Below, piece by piece: positions 37,207-45,194 of a DNA stretch of 64,000 bases (within the stretch, counting starts at the first letter, position 1; the number at the start of each line of letters is the position of its first letter). Origin of the DNA: Nitrosomonas supralitoralis (GTDB taxonomy: Bacteria; Pseudomonadota; Gammaproteobacteria; Burkholderiales; Nitrosomonadaceae); the NCBI RefSeq assembly GCF_003011925.2, contig NZ_PXXU01000008.1, positions 32,537 to 96,536 on the forward strand, in the 5' to 3' direction. The position numbers and the translations under genes are program-made. The notes under the pieces were generated by a model. That model ran no database searches. It was not told the DNA's origin and was given only the letters and a program-made list of their open reading frames with translations.

Positions 37207-38193
37207 TTAAGTCAACAAATGTTTGATGGCTTCCTGTTCCGCTATCAGCTCTTGGTAGCTTTGTTGCATTCTTGCTTGGTCTGATTGGCTTGTTACCAGA
37301 TTCTCAACGATTGTGTATTGGCCTTCCCGACAAGTGACAGGGAAGCTGTAGATGACGCCACTTGGGATTCCGTAGCATCCATTCGAAGGTACGCCCATCG
37401 AGACCCAATCATTTTCTCGCGTACCAAAAATCCAATCCTGCATATGATTGATAATAGCATTGGCTGCGCTCGCTGCACTCGATTTGCCATGTCGCGCTTC
37501 GATAATTGCTGCGCCGCGTTTTTGTACTACTGGAATAAAGTGATTGTTTACCCATGCGGTATCGGTTATTAAAGAAGTAACTTTGTCGTTTCCCACCAAG
37601 GCGTGACTTAGATCAGGGAATTGTGTGCTCGAATGATTACCCCAAACGATTATTCGTTTAACATCTGACACTGGCATTTGAAGTTTAAGCGCAACTTGAG
37701 ACAATGCGCGATTGTGATCCAATCTTAACATTGCTGAAAAATTTGCTGGATCAATATCAGGAGCATTTTTTAAAGTGATGTAAGCATTCGTATTGGCCGG
37801 GTTGCCAACGACCAATACTTTAACATTGCGCTTGGCGGATGTATTAAGTGCTTTTCCTTGTGAAATGAATATTGGACTGTTGGCTGCAAGCAGATCCTTG
37901 CGCTCCATATTTTCTCCACGCGGCCGCGCACCTACCAATAGAGCAATATCGGCATTTTCGAACGCAACTTCAGGATTATCAGTGGTGACAACTTCAGTTA
38001 ACAGCGGAAAAGCGCAGTCGTACAATTCCATGACGATGCCATCAAAAGCAGACTGAGCTTCAGTAATGTCATGTAATTGCAGGATAACTGGCTGATCCTT
38101 ACCCAACATGTCACCTGCTGCAATTCGATATAGCAGGTTATAACAAATCTGTCCGGTTGCACCGGTCACAGCAATACGAATAGGCGATTTCAT
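37207..38193 (-). CDS. mdh: Malate dehydrogenase
   Basis: A 328-aa NAD-dependent enzyme of the TCA cycle, of the cytosolic-type malate dehydrogenase group usual in betaproteobacteria. The NAD fold ([17 protein letters not shown]), substrate site ([15 protein letters not shown]) and catalytic His ([12 protein letters not shown]) are present. The start is taken as ATG 38193, behind AGGATTGG. An upstream in-frame extension of 40 codons is not family-like. Confidence 0.97.
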   Translation of the reverse strand: MKSPIRIAVTGATGQICYNLLYRIAAGDMLGKDQPVILQLHDITEAQSAFDGIVMELYDCAFPLLTEVVTTDNPEVAFENADIALLVGARPRGENMERKDLLAANSPIFISQGKALNTSAKRNVKVLVVGNPANTNAYITLKNAPDIDPANFSAMLRLDHNRALSQVALKLQMPVSDVKRIIVWGNHSSTQFPDLSHALVGNDKVTSLITDTAWVNNHFIPVVQKRGAAIIEARHGKSSAASAANAIINHMQDWIFGTRENDWVSMGVPSNGCYGIPSGVIYSFPVTCREGQYTIVENLVTSQSDQARMQQSYQELIAEQEAIKHLLT

Positions 38194-38889
38194 TTTTTTT
38201 CCAATCCTCGAAAATCCACCAATAGATTGGAAAATTGGCGGTATATGGGGAAAAGTGAACAAATTATACTTGTAATCAGAGTCTGGCGAAAGAGCAAGTT
38301 TGGATAATAGCAAGGCATTCCGTTAGGACATTGATTGCATTTCAGAATACCGGTCATTGTATAAAGAGCATGTAAATCCTTCCTAGTTAAATCTGATTCC
38401 AGACTTCGGCTTGCTTCGAAGCAAGCGTCGCGTAGGCTGAGAAAAGTTATTTAATTGCCTGTAGGGCATGTTATGGCGGATAACATTTTTCTCATTTCCA
38501 TTTGTACTCTGCTGCATCGAACGACGAAATAATTACGCAATTCGCTACTAGCGCCGAATGGGTCTGAAAAGAATATTTACGTGCAGCTTACTTAACAAAG
38601 TTGTATCACAGAGTAATCATCAAAGTGAAGCAGAGTGCTTATGGCAACAACTTTGAAGAGAGTTCGCGAATGGGAAATCTTGATGTTATTTTCCAAATGA
38701 TTTTTTGGCTTGTTATCAATATTAGAAAGCAACCCCGGCGTAATCCAGGGCGCATCCATTTGTTGCGGCTGAGCGTTGCTCGCCAATCTGATGGAGTAAT
38801 TGGTTTGCGACATCTGGAGGGTCGGGTATTCAGCATTCATTCAGTTCTGAATTAATACAATCTGAAGAACGAACCAAAAAGGTGATCGC
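38194..38889. other. Intergenic stretch, 0.7 kb, no gene supported
   Basis: Between mdh (minus) and a small exported protein gene (plus). An 18-base perfect palindrome lies at 38409-38426 (gcttgcttcgaagcaagc). Opposed short frames at 38592-38855 have no support. Promoters for both neighbours are expected. Confidence 0.4.
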
Positions 38890-39291
38890 ATGAAAAATTT
38901 GTATTGGAGTTATTTGATCATTGCTTTGTTTGCCATGATTGTAACTGATGTTATCTGGGCTCGCGGAGGGCATGGTCATAAACATCATAGTCATTTAAAC
39001 TTTGGTATCAATATCGGTGGCTACAATTCCGGTTTTTATGGGCCAGGATTCTATCAATTTCGTTCCTATGGCTATCCTGGTGGCTCAATATTCATGATGC
39101 CTCATTATAGGTATGGAACAAGAGTTGTGGCTCCGGTTATTCCGCCAGTCTATGTTCAGCGTGAACAATTTTCGGTCCAGCCACAAGTTAATTACTGGCA
39201 CTATTGCCAGAACTCGGGAGGTTACTATCCAAATATCGAAAGTTGTCCGGAAGGTTGGATACAAGTAGCTCCTCAACCAACAATGGAGTGA
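38890..39291 (+). CDS. Exported Gly/His/Tyr-rich protein
   Basis: A 133-aa periplasmic or surface protein of unknown function. A signal peptide is predicted to end after Ala24 (VIWA). A HGHKHHSH cluster opens the mature part and could bind metal. The rest is Gly/Tyr/Phe-rich. It ends in the recurring motif YWHYCQNSGGYYPNIESCP followed by EGWIQV, seen in many small proteobacterial exported proteins. An AAGGTGATCGC site precedes the ATG. It lies 15 bases before the glycine-zipper lipoprotein gene, so the two are probably co-transcribed. Confidence 0.8.
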   Translation: MKNLYWSYLIIALFAMIVTDVIWARGGHGHKHHSHLNFGINIGGYNSGFYGPGFYQFRSYGYPGGSIFMMPHYRYGTRVVAPVIPPVYVQREQFSVQPQVNYWHYCQNSGGYYPNIESCPEGWIQVAPQPTME

Positions 39292-39306
39292 TGTGGGGAG
39301 ATTAAT

Positions 39307-39849
39307 ATGTTAACACTAAGAAACTTAATGGCTATTCTAATGACCGGGTTTCTGGTTGCTTGCGTTCATTTGCCAACCGGACCCAGTGTGATGGCATTAC
39401 CAGGTTCCGGTAAAAACTTTGAGCAGTTTCGGTCTGATGAATATGTATGCAAGCAGTATGCGTACGAACAAGTCGATGGTTATACACCGCGAACCACATC
39501 GCGGATGAGTGGTATCGAAAACGCAGCATTGGGCAGTGGGCTTGGCGCCGCGGCAGGTGCTATTTTAGGGGGTGGTCATGGTGCGGCAATCGGTGCTGGG
39601 ATCGGTCTCTTATTTGGCAGTGTGCTTGGTTCAAGTAATGCGACAGCTTCAGGTTATGCTAGCCAGCAGCGATATGATAATAGCTATGTTCAGTGCATGT
39701 ATTCCAAAGGACACAGTGTTCCCGTCGATGGTAGAGTTATTCATAATTCATCGAGTAGAAATACGGGAAGCAGGAAAGCGGGGGCGACAGCTGAAAATTT
39801 TATTCCTCCACCACCGCCCGGTAATCCACCGCCACCGCCTCTACAATAA
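39307..39849 (+). CDS. Glycine-zipper lipoprotein with proline-rich tail
   Basis: A 180-aa predicted outer-membrane lipoprotein. It has a signal peptide with lipobox FLVAC (Cys19), a YVCKQYAYEQV segment, then a glycine-zipper membrane segment (about 75-110, GLGAAAGAILGGGHGAAIGA). The C-terminus is a proline run (PPPPPGNPPPPPL). The pairing with the preceding YYPxxxxCPxGW protein is common. A role in envelope stability or stress is likely for the family but unproven. Confidence 0.8.
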   Translation: MLTLRNLMAILMTGFLVACVHLPTGPSVMALPGSGKNFEQFRSDEYVCKQYAYEQVDGYTPRTTSRMSGIENAALGSGLGAAAGAILGGGHGAAIGAGIGLLFGSVLGSSNATASGYASQQRYDNSYVQCMYSKGHSVPVDGRVIHNSSSRNTGSRKAGATAENFIPPPPPGNPPPPPLQ

Positions 39850-39896
39850 AATGATTGCCATTGCTGTAATGGCGCAGAATAGAGCAACGGGTATTG

Positions 39897-40448
39897 TTAG
39901 TGCTGAATTTGACGCCTCTTCAGTAGCTTATCTGTGAATAGTGCGATCAAAAGGAATGCAATGATATAGGGTATGGCACTGAAGAATGCCTCCTTATAAT
40001 CTGTCATCTGTATTCGCAGTGGATACTCGTACTGCAGTGGCGGTACTCCTTCTCCTGTTACAAATAAAGTATATTCCCCTCCATCCAGGTTAAATTCTCC
40101 CTTAATGATGCCATCCGAATGACTATTCGAATATAAAGTTGCTATCGTATCGCTTAACGCTTGACCGCTGCCTCTAACGATTTTGATTACAATCGGCATA
40201 TCTCGCAGCGCTTGATCGACAAGATCCAGAACCCACAAAGTTTCGCCTTCTTTAGGAATTTCAGTGCAGTATTCTGCTTCCGGATCGTGTTGAGGTTGAT
40301 AAGTACTCAGATGCACCATGCTGCCAGAAATATTACGCATGCAAATATCGGATTCCAAGGATACCTTGCCGTGAGCTGCGGCTAGACCTGAAGAGAATAC
40401 TGCGGCAAGTATAGCAACTGAAATCAATAGTTTAATAATTTGTCTCAT
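39897..40448 (-). CDS. AmoD/PmoD-like periplasmic copper protein
   Basis: A 183-aa exported protein with a signal peptide (1-25), a beta-rich periplasmic domain and one C-terminal membrane helix (about 158-175). This architecture, the Cys-Met pair (Cys36-Met37), Cys61 in EYCTEIPKEGETLWVLDLVD and Met84 in LRDMPIVIKIV recall AmoD/AmoE of ammonia oxidisers and PmoD of methanotrophs, copper proteins encoded beside the monooxygenase operons. A degenerate amoC end lies about 240 bases upstream on the same strand, which strengthens the call. An AGAGG site precedes ATG 40448. I assign the family from memory of motifs and cannot tell AmoD from AmoE. Confidence 0.72.
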   Translation of the reverse strand: MRQIIKLLISVAILAAVFSSGLAAAHGKVSLESDICMRNISGSMVHLSTYQPQHDPEAEYCTEIPKEGETLWVLDLVDQALRDMPIVIKIVRGSGQALSDTIATLYSNSHSDGIIKGEFNLDGGEYTLFVTGEGVPPLQYEYPLRIQMTDYKEAFFSAIPYIIAFLLIALFTDKLLKRRQIQH

Positions 40449-40479
40449 TCAAAACCTCTTTACACATTGATCAATAATC

Positions 40480-40622
40480 TTTTTGAGTATTTTTACCCAC
40501 TTCAACAAGTCGTTGCTACGTCAGAAGTAGGGTAAGAATGCTCATTTATTAGACAATAAGATGCTGGTTTCTTTCGTCTATTTTTGCCTTGTTTTGACTT
40601 TCTCGAAAACGTTTCTCAAAAA
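40480..40622 (+). repeat. Possible degenerate MITE-like repeat, copy C
   Basis: The ends tttttgag and ctcaaaaa are inverted. Inside, the order of blocks resembles copies A and B: gctacgtc, aagaatgctcattta, tttttgccttg, gaaaacg. Similarity is weak at both ends. It lies between the AmoD-like gene and the amoC fossil. Confidence 0.4.
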
Positions 40623-40683
40623 TCTGGTTTTTCCATGATCAGTTGAAACAGTTCATGGGAACAATTGTTACAAACAAGTAAGA

Positions 40684-40886
40684 CTAAGGAACGATATGAT
40701 TGTTCAGAATTTTTCTGTTTACGTTGTTCCCGGTTTTATTGGTCAGGTAAAAATAACGGGTGATAGTTTGTGTGGCAATACTCTACCTGCGCATAATCCT
40801 GCCCAGCCCAGAATCACAAAGCCCCAGTGTAATGGTGCGATAAACAGTTTTTCCGTGAACCTGAACGCATGACCCCATTGGTTCAG
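40684..40886 (-). pseudogene. amoC: amoC 3' end fossil (ammonia monooxygenase subunit C)
   Basis: Read on the minus strand from 40886, the frame gives [15 protein letters not shown] then [19 protein letters not shown], matching the conserved C-terminal AmoC block ([28 protein letters not shown] as I recall it). After a frameshift the other frame continues [12 protein letters not shown] and ends RKILNNHIVP at a TAG (40684-40686), which matches the AmoC C-terminus. About 66 of some 270 codons remain. Weak traces (YAM, LLPY) may extend to about 40945. It cannot make a working subunit. Confidence 0.85.
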
Positions 40887-41017
40887 CGCTCAATGACCAG
40901 ATAAGGTAACAACCCTTGTCATACCTCCATTGCGTAGCTATATCAGACGGATGACGTCTGTCATTAACACAAATTAGTGATTAATTCATGAGATACAGGT
41001 ATTTCCCAAACTTAACA

Positions 41018-41152
41018 GGCTATTGAAAACCGTTCTAAGTAGCTGACGCAAGGTAAAAAGAGGTGAAAAAGCGCAGTTTATGCATAATGAATGAGCATTT
41101 TGAGCCCGTTTCCAACAGCGCAGCATCGCTATACAGTTATTTATTCAACGGT
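41018..41152 (-). repeat. MITE-like intergenic repeat, copy B
   Basis: A 135-base element with inverted ends (ggctattgaaaac at the left, ttcaacggt at the right). Its reverse complement aligns with copy A at 27173-27299, sharing ccgttgaa, gctgcg, tcaaaatgctc, taaact, ccttgcgtc and ttttcaatagcc. It lies just upstream of the amoC fossil in minus-strand order. Confidence 0.72.
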
Positions 41153-41280
41153 TGTTAAACTATAATGCTTGAAACGAATCATTTTCCGTACTTGATCCAG
41201 CATTTCTTTAGCGGGCAGACGGTGAAGTCGTATTTTCCCGAAACATTTATTATTTAATAAAATATAAAGCAATATTATAA

Positions 41281-41295
41281 TGATGATAATCATCA
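41281..41295. promoter_or_regulatory. Fur-box-like palindrome
   Basis: The 15 bases tgatgataatcatca form a perfect 7-1-7 inverted repeat, close to the Fur consensus TGATAATnATTATCA with one symmetric difference per half. It lies about 80 bases upstream of the 219-aa gene in an AT-rich region. Binding by the fur product of this window is an inference. Confidence 0.5.
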
Positions 41296-41374
41296 ACAAA
41301 TAAGATTATGCGACATTATTTGATAGATTATTGGACGAGATGTTTTATATATTACGCTAGGCGTCAATTTAGAG

Positions 41375-42034
41375 ATGAATGAGCCTTTATCAAGAAAACG
41401 GCTGTTACTTTGGTCGCGATGGGTGGCTGCGTGGTTGTGGGAACCAAAGCTATTATGGCTCACGCTCATGACGGTAATTACCTCTGGCTATTTTGCATTC
41501 GGCCCAATATGCAATGAGTCAACAATTCGCCTTACGGGGCTTGGACTGCAAATTCTAGGCATGATCACCGTAATAATTGGCATTCGGTCAACTGGAGAAC
41601 TTTTTGGTCGGCCCACATTGATCGAGGCGGCCAAAGCTTGGAGCAAACGTTACCCTAGCTATCAGCCGAGAATCGTTTCGACATCCTTTACTGCTACGGG
41701 CGCTGGATCTATGTCGGCCCGCGCAGCAGTGATGGCTGGGTTGCCTCCCAGTTCCACATTAGAAGACAGAGTGCGTACAGCGGAGAGAAACATTGAGTTT
41801 TTACAGCAAGAAATTTCTGCAGCGCAAGAGAAAATAGACGAAACCGAAAGAAAGCTAACTACAGAAATGAATGCTGAGATGGGTAAACGTCACGAAGAGC
41901 TAAATCAAGTAAAGAAGAAATTGGAGGAAGCACACACTGGCGGTCTTTACGTTGCGACAATGGGCACTACTTGGCTATTCATCGGAGTATGTTTGAGTAC
42001 TGCATCGGCCGAGTTGGTGATGGCATGCTCGTGA
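41375..42034 (+). CDS. Membrane/coiled-coil protein of unknown function, likely gene cassette
   Basis: A 219-aa protein with two membrane helices near the N-terminus (about 26-43 and 50-70), a soluble part, a long charged coiled coil (about 128-180, LEDRVRTAERNIEFLQQE onward) and a last hydrophobic helix (about 193-212). I do not recognise a family. Its stop is followed after one base by an attC-like hairpin, and the ATG lies 11 bases after ggcgtcaat, a degenerate core-site-like sequence. This tight packing is typical of an integron cassette. It has only a weak ribosome site. It may be expressed from the AT-rich region with the Fur-box-like site. Confidence 0.7.
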   Translation: MNEPLSRKRLLLWSRWVAAWLWEPKLLWLTLMTVITSGYFAFGPICNESTIRLTGLGLQILGMITVIIGIRSTGELFGRPTLIEAAKAWSKRYPSYQPRIVSTSFTATGAGSMSARAAVMAGLPPSSTLEDRVRTAERNIEFLQQEISAAQEKIDETERKLTTEMNAEMGKRHEELNQVKKKLEEAHTGGLYVATMGTTWLFIGVCLSTASAELVMACS

Positions 42035-42035
42035 T

Positions 42036-42134
42036 GCCCAACAAATCAATGCAGCGGACATTTGACCCGTCACCCATTTTTGCTATCGCAAAAGCAGAAG
42101 CTGATTCAAATGCCGCTGAATTCAGGCGTTATGT
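42036..42134 (+). other. Integron attC-like recombination site
   Basis: Starts with GCCCAAC (42036-42042, R''-like) and ends with GCGTTATGT (core-like, 42127-42135). Between them, arms 42048-42065 and 42106-42122 pair almost perfectly. The left arm has one extra A (an extrahelical base) and there is one mismatch, as is usual in attC sites. The length of 99 bases is within the attC range. The core GTTATGT deviates from GTTRRRY at one position. It directly follows the 219-aa gene. Confidence 0.78.
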
Positions 42135-42204
42135 ATCTCTCTAACAGTTTGAGATAGCCACATTGCGCTCTGGTTTTTTCAAAGCAATGCGGCTTTACAG
42201 GCAG

Positions 42205-43578
42205 TTACTTGGAGCGTGCGGCTTGGTAGTTGGCCTTGTTGCCGTTATTATTCCGGAAAGAATTTCCACGGTTGTCCTGATCAATTGTGCGAGCGCGTGG
42301 CTGACCATTACGATTTCGACCGGATTCGCCGGTTGCTCCGAAGTTTGATCGACTGTCTTGCCCAGCGAAAGGCGAGCGTTTGCGTTTTTGCGTTACGCTA
42401 GGTGTACCTCTGGGACCGTTACCTTGAAAGCGTGGTTTGATACGCGGTTCGAGACCAGGGATGATATGTGATGCAATGCGCTGACCGGTGTAACGTTCAA
42501 TTTTTGTCAGGTGCGCGCTGTCCTTCGATGAGGCGAACGAAACAGCCACGCCTGCTGCACCCGCACGACCTGTGCGACCAATGCGATGCACATAATCTTC
42601 GGCGAATTTCGGTAAGTCAAAATTGATGACATGCGTGATATCAGCAACGTCAATGCCACGGGCGGCGACATCGGTGGCTACCAATACACGCAGACCGCCA
42701 TTACGTAACCGTGTCAGCGTACGGTTACGTTCGCGTTGATTCATATCGCCATGTAATGCGGCAGCGGCATAGCCCTGAGCATACAAGTTGTCCGCCAAGG
42801 AATCGGCATCACGTTTGGTGGCTGTAAAAACGATGGCTTGTTTTAATTTCTCGTCGCGCAATACGTGATTGAGCAGGCGGTTTTTGTGCGACATGTCGTC
42901 GGCATAATGTAGTCGTTGTTCGATATTATCAAGCTTGGCTTTTTGCGATGATACTTGAATACGTTTCGGAGTTTTTAATAATTTTGTGGCAACTTTGTCG
43001 ATCGCGTTGTCCAGCGTAGCGGAAAACAGTAATGTTTGCCGGGTGGCCGGTGTGGCGGCTGCGATGGTTTCGACATCATCAATGAAGCCCATATCCAACA
43101 TGCGATCAGCTTCGTCCAATACGAGCATTTGCAAGCGTTTGAAATCGATACGTCCGCGTTGAATATGATCAATCAATCGTCCGGGCGTAGCTACCAGAAT
43201 ATCAACCGGCTGTGATAACAATTTATTCTGCAATGGATAGGGCATGCCACCTAGGATGCTCACTACATTGATGCGCGGTAAATACTTGCCGTATTTTTTG
43301 GCAGCTTCAGATACCTGCAGTGCCAGCTCACGGGTCGGTGTCAGCACCAGAACGCGCGGTCCGCGGCTGCGGATTTGCGCCGGTGTTGCCAGCGCATGTA
43401 ATGCCGGTAGCATGAATGCAGCGGTTTTGCCGGTACCTGTTTGTGCCGAAGCCATGATATCGTGGCCGGCAATTAATTCGGGTACGGCTTGTTGCTGAAT
43501 CGGTGTTGGGGTGGTATACCCTGCTTCTTGAATTGCTTTAAGTATTGACGGGTGTAAATTTAATTCTTCAAAAGACAC
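42205..43578 (-). CDS. rhlE: DEAD-box RNA helicase, RhlE type
   Basis: A 457-aa ATP-dependent RNA helicase. All core motifs are present: Q motif (TPIQQQAVP), Walker A (ASAQTGTGKTAAF), DEAD (VLDEADRMLDMGF), SAT (FSATL) and HRIGRTGRAG. The C-terminal 80 residues are basic and Arg/Asn/Gly-rich, a typical RNA-binding tail. The start is GTG 43578 with GGAAAA upstream. Such helicases act in ribosome assembly and RNA decay, often in the cold. The gene stands alone. Confidence 0.95.
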   Translation of the reverse strand: MSFEELNLHPSILKAIQEAGYTTPTPIQQQAVPELIAGHDIMASAQTGTGKTAAFMLPALHALATPAQIRSRGPRVLVLTPTRELALQVSEAAKKYGKYLPRINVVSILGGMPYPLQNKLLSQPVDILVATPGRLIDHIQRGRIDFKRLQMLVLDEADRMLDMGFIDDVETIAAATPATRQTLLFSATLDNAIDKVATKLLKTPKRIQVSSQKAKLDNIEQRLHYADDMSHKNRLLNHVLRDEKLKQAIVFTATKRDADSLADNLYAQGYAAAALHGDMNQRERNRTLTRLRNGGLRVLVATDVAARGIDVADITHVINFDLPKFAEDYVHRIGRTGRAGAAGVAVSFASSKDSAHLTKIERYTGQRIASHIIPGLEPRIKPRFQGNGPRGTPSVTQKRKRSPFAGQDSRSNFGATGESGRNRNGQPRARTIDQDNRGNSFRNNNGNKANYQAARSK

Positions 43579-43848
43579 GTTATTTTCCTAAAAAATACAG
43601 ACAACGAAACACACAGGCATAACTTACATGCCGCGAATGTTGATTGTGCGAAGCCTTGTCAGCGCGTTAAAAAGCATCGCCGCTAACCAAAGTTGTTGCA
43701 CTTTTTCGGAAAAACTTGAAAAATTGGAGAGGTCAGGAACGATGAAGCCATGCAAAGCTGATCAGAAAATACAACTCTGTTCAACGTTGAACCCGGAACT
43801 ATACTGGATTCTTCTATTTTCTGCAATTTTTTTGCGATGTTGTTTTGT

Positions 43849-45051
43849 TTATTGAATGATAGCGTTGGCAAACTTTCGTTTGCCAACCTGTATCACAACA
43901 GATGTGCCACGCGCTATTTGAGTCGATTTGTCGGTTACTTTCTCATTGTTCAATTTGACAGCGCCTTGCTCAATCATGCGTAGTGCTTCACTGGTACTGG
44001 CGGTCAGTCCTGTTTGTTTTAATAATTGTACCAAAGGTATTTCGTTGCCCTGTGCCTGGAGTATTTTTTTCGGTATGTTTTCGGGTAATGCGCCATGTTT
44101 AAATCGTGCTTCAAAGTCGATCAGTGCATCCTCAGCACTAGCCCGATCGTAGAAGCGACTAACAATTTCCTGTGCCAGCATGACTTTGATATCACGGGGA
44201 TTGCGGCCTGCTTCGACTTCTTCGTGCCATTTTTGGATGGTCTGCAAGGATTCAAAGGATAGCAAGTCCAAGTAACGCCACATAAGTTGATCCGAAACCG
44301 ACATTAACTTACCGAAAATTTCGGTTGGGCTTTCCGTGATGCCGACATAATTATTCAATGACTTGGACATTTTGTTAACACCGTCTAACCCTTCAAGTAA
44401 CGGCATTGTAAGGATACATTGTTGCGCTTGTCCGAAATGCTTTTGTAGTTCACGTCCCATCAATAAATTGAACTTTTGATCGGTTCCACCCAATTCAAGA
44501 TCCGCTTTGAGTGCGACAGAATCGTAGCCCTGAATCAACGGATACAAAAATTCATGAATGGCTATTGCTTGATTGTTACGGTAGCGTTTGTCGAAGTCAT
44601 CTCGTTCCAGCATTCTCGCAACGGTATGGGTTGCAGCCAGTTTGATCAGATCCGCGGCACTAATTTTATCCATCCAGGTGGAATTAAACACCACTTCAGT
44701 TTGTTCCGGCTTCAATATTTTAAAGACTTGTGTGGTGTAGGATCGAGCATTTTCTGCAACTTGTTCCCGGGTGAGTGGTGGGCGGGTACTGTTTTTCCCA
44801 CTAGGATCTCCGATCATGCCGGTGAAATCACCGATTAGGAATAGAATATGGTGTCCAATATCTTGCAGTTGGCGCAATTTGTTTAGTAACACCGTATGAC
44901 CCAGATGTAAATCTGGTGCTGTCGGGTCGAACCCGGCTTTTACACGCAGCGGGTTGCCGGATGTAAGCCTAGTTTCCAGCTCGGTTTCGACTAGTAGCTC
45001 CTGACAGCCGCGTTTTATGATTTCAAGTTGAGATTTTATTGATTTGTTCAC
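43849..45051 (-). CDS. tyrS: Tyrosyl-tRNA synthetase
   Basis: A 400-aa class I aminoacyl-tRNA synthetase charging tRNA-Tyr. The HIGH-type motif is [11 protein letters not shown]. The KMSKS motif is intact ([13 protein letters not shown]). A C-terminal S4 RNA-binding domain (about 335-395) is present. The start is GTG 45051. It is divergent from the M23 peptidase gene, a common betaproteobacterial arrangement. Confidence 0.98.
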   Translation of the reverse strand: MNKSIKSQLEIIKRGCQELLVETELETRLTSGNPLRVKAGFDPTAPDLHLGHTVLLNKLRQLQDIGHHILFLIGDFTGMIGDPSGKNSTRPPLTREQVAENARSYTTQVFKILKPEQTEVVFNSTWMDKISAADLIKLAATHTVARMLERDDFDKRYRNNQAIAIHEFLYPLIQGYDSVALKADLELGGTDQKFNLLMGRELQKHFGQAQQCILTMPLLEGLDGVNKMSKSLNNYVGITESPTEIFGKLMSVSDQLMWRYLDLLSFESLQTIQKWHEEVEAGRNPRDIKVMLAQEIVSRFYDRASAEDALIDFEARFKHGALPENIPKKILQAQGNEIPLVQLLKQTGLTASTSEALRMIEQGAVKLNNEKVTDKSTQIARGTSVVIQVGKRKFANAIIQ

Positions 45052-45194
45052 TGTTTTTTTATGTCTATGATATTTAATGATAATGGGATATTTTGAAATG
45101 ACTCGTTAGGTCATTTGTAGTCGTTTATTAGTACATATTGACTATTTTCATGTTAGACTCGCGCCTGTCTTGTTATGACTGGAGGTACTTCATA

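Larger units (their letters stand above)
40449..41374. other. Accessory intergenic region with fossils and repeats
   Basis: 926 bases without an intact gene. They hold a possible repeat copy (40480-40622), an amoC fossil (40684-40886), a clear repeat copy (41018-41152) and a Fur-box-like palindrome (41281-41295), each described separately. Confidence 0.6.

Noticed and set aside
38409..38426. 18-base perfect palindrome upstream of mdh
   Set aside because: Single occurrence with no known regulator consensus. Noted in the intergenic entry but not scored as a finding.
42128..42205. A second attC or attI site after the cassette
   Set aside because: ctaacagtttgag is only a weak core match and has no paired arm structure.
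43628..43855. 75-codon plus-strand frame between rhlE and tyrS
   Set aside because: Overlaps the tyrS end and has no ribosome site or family pattern.
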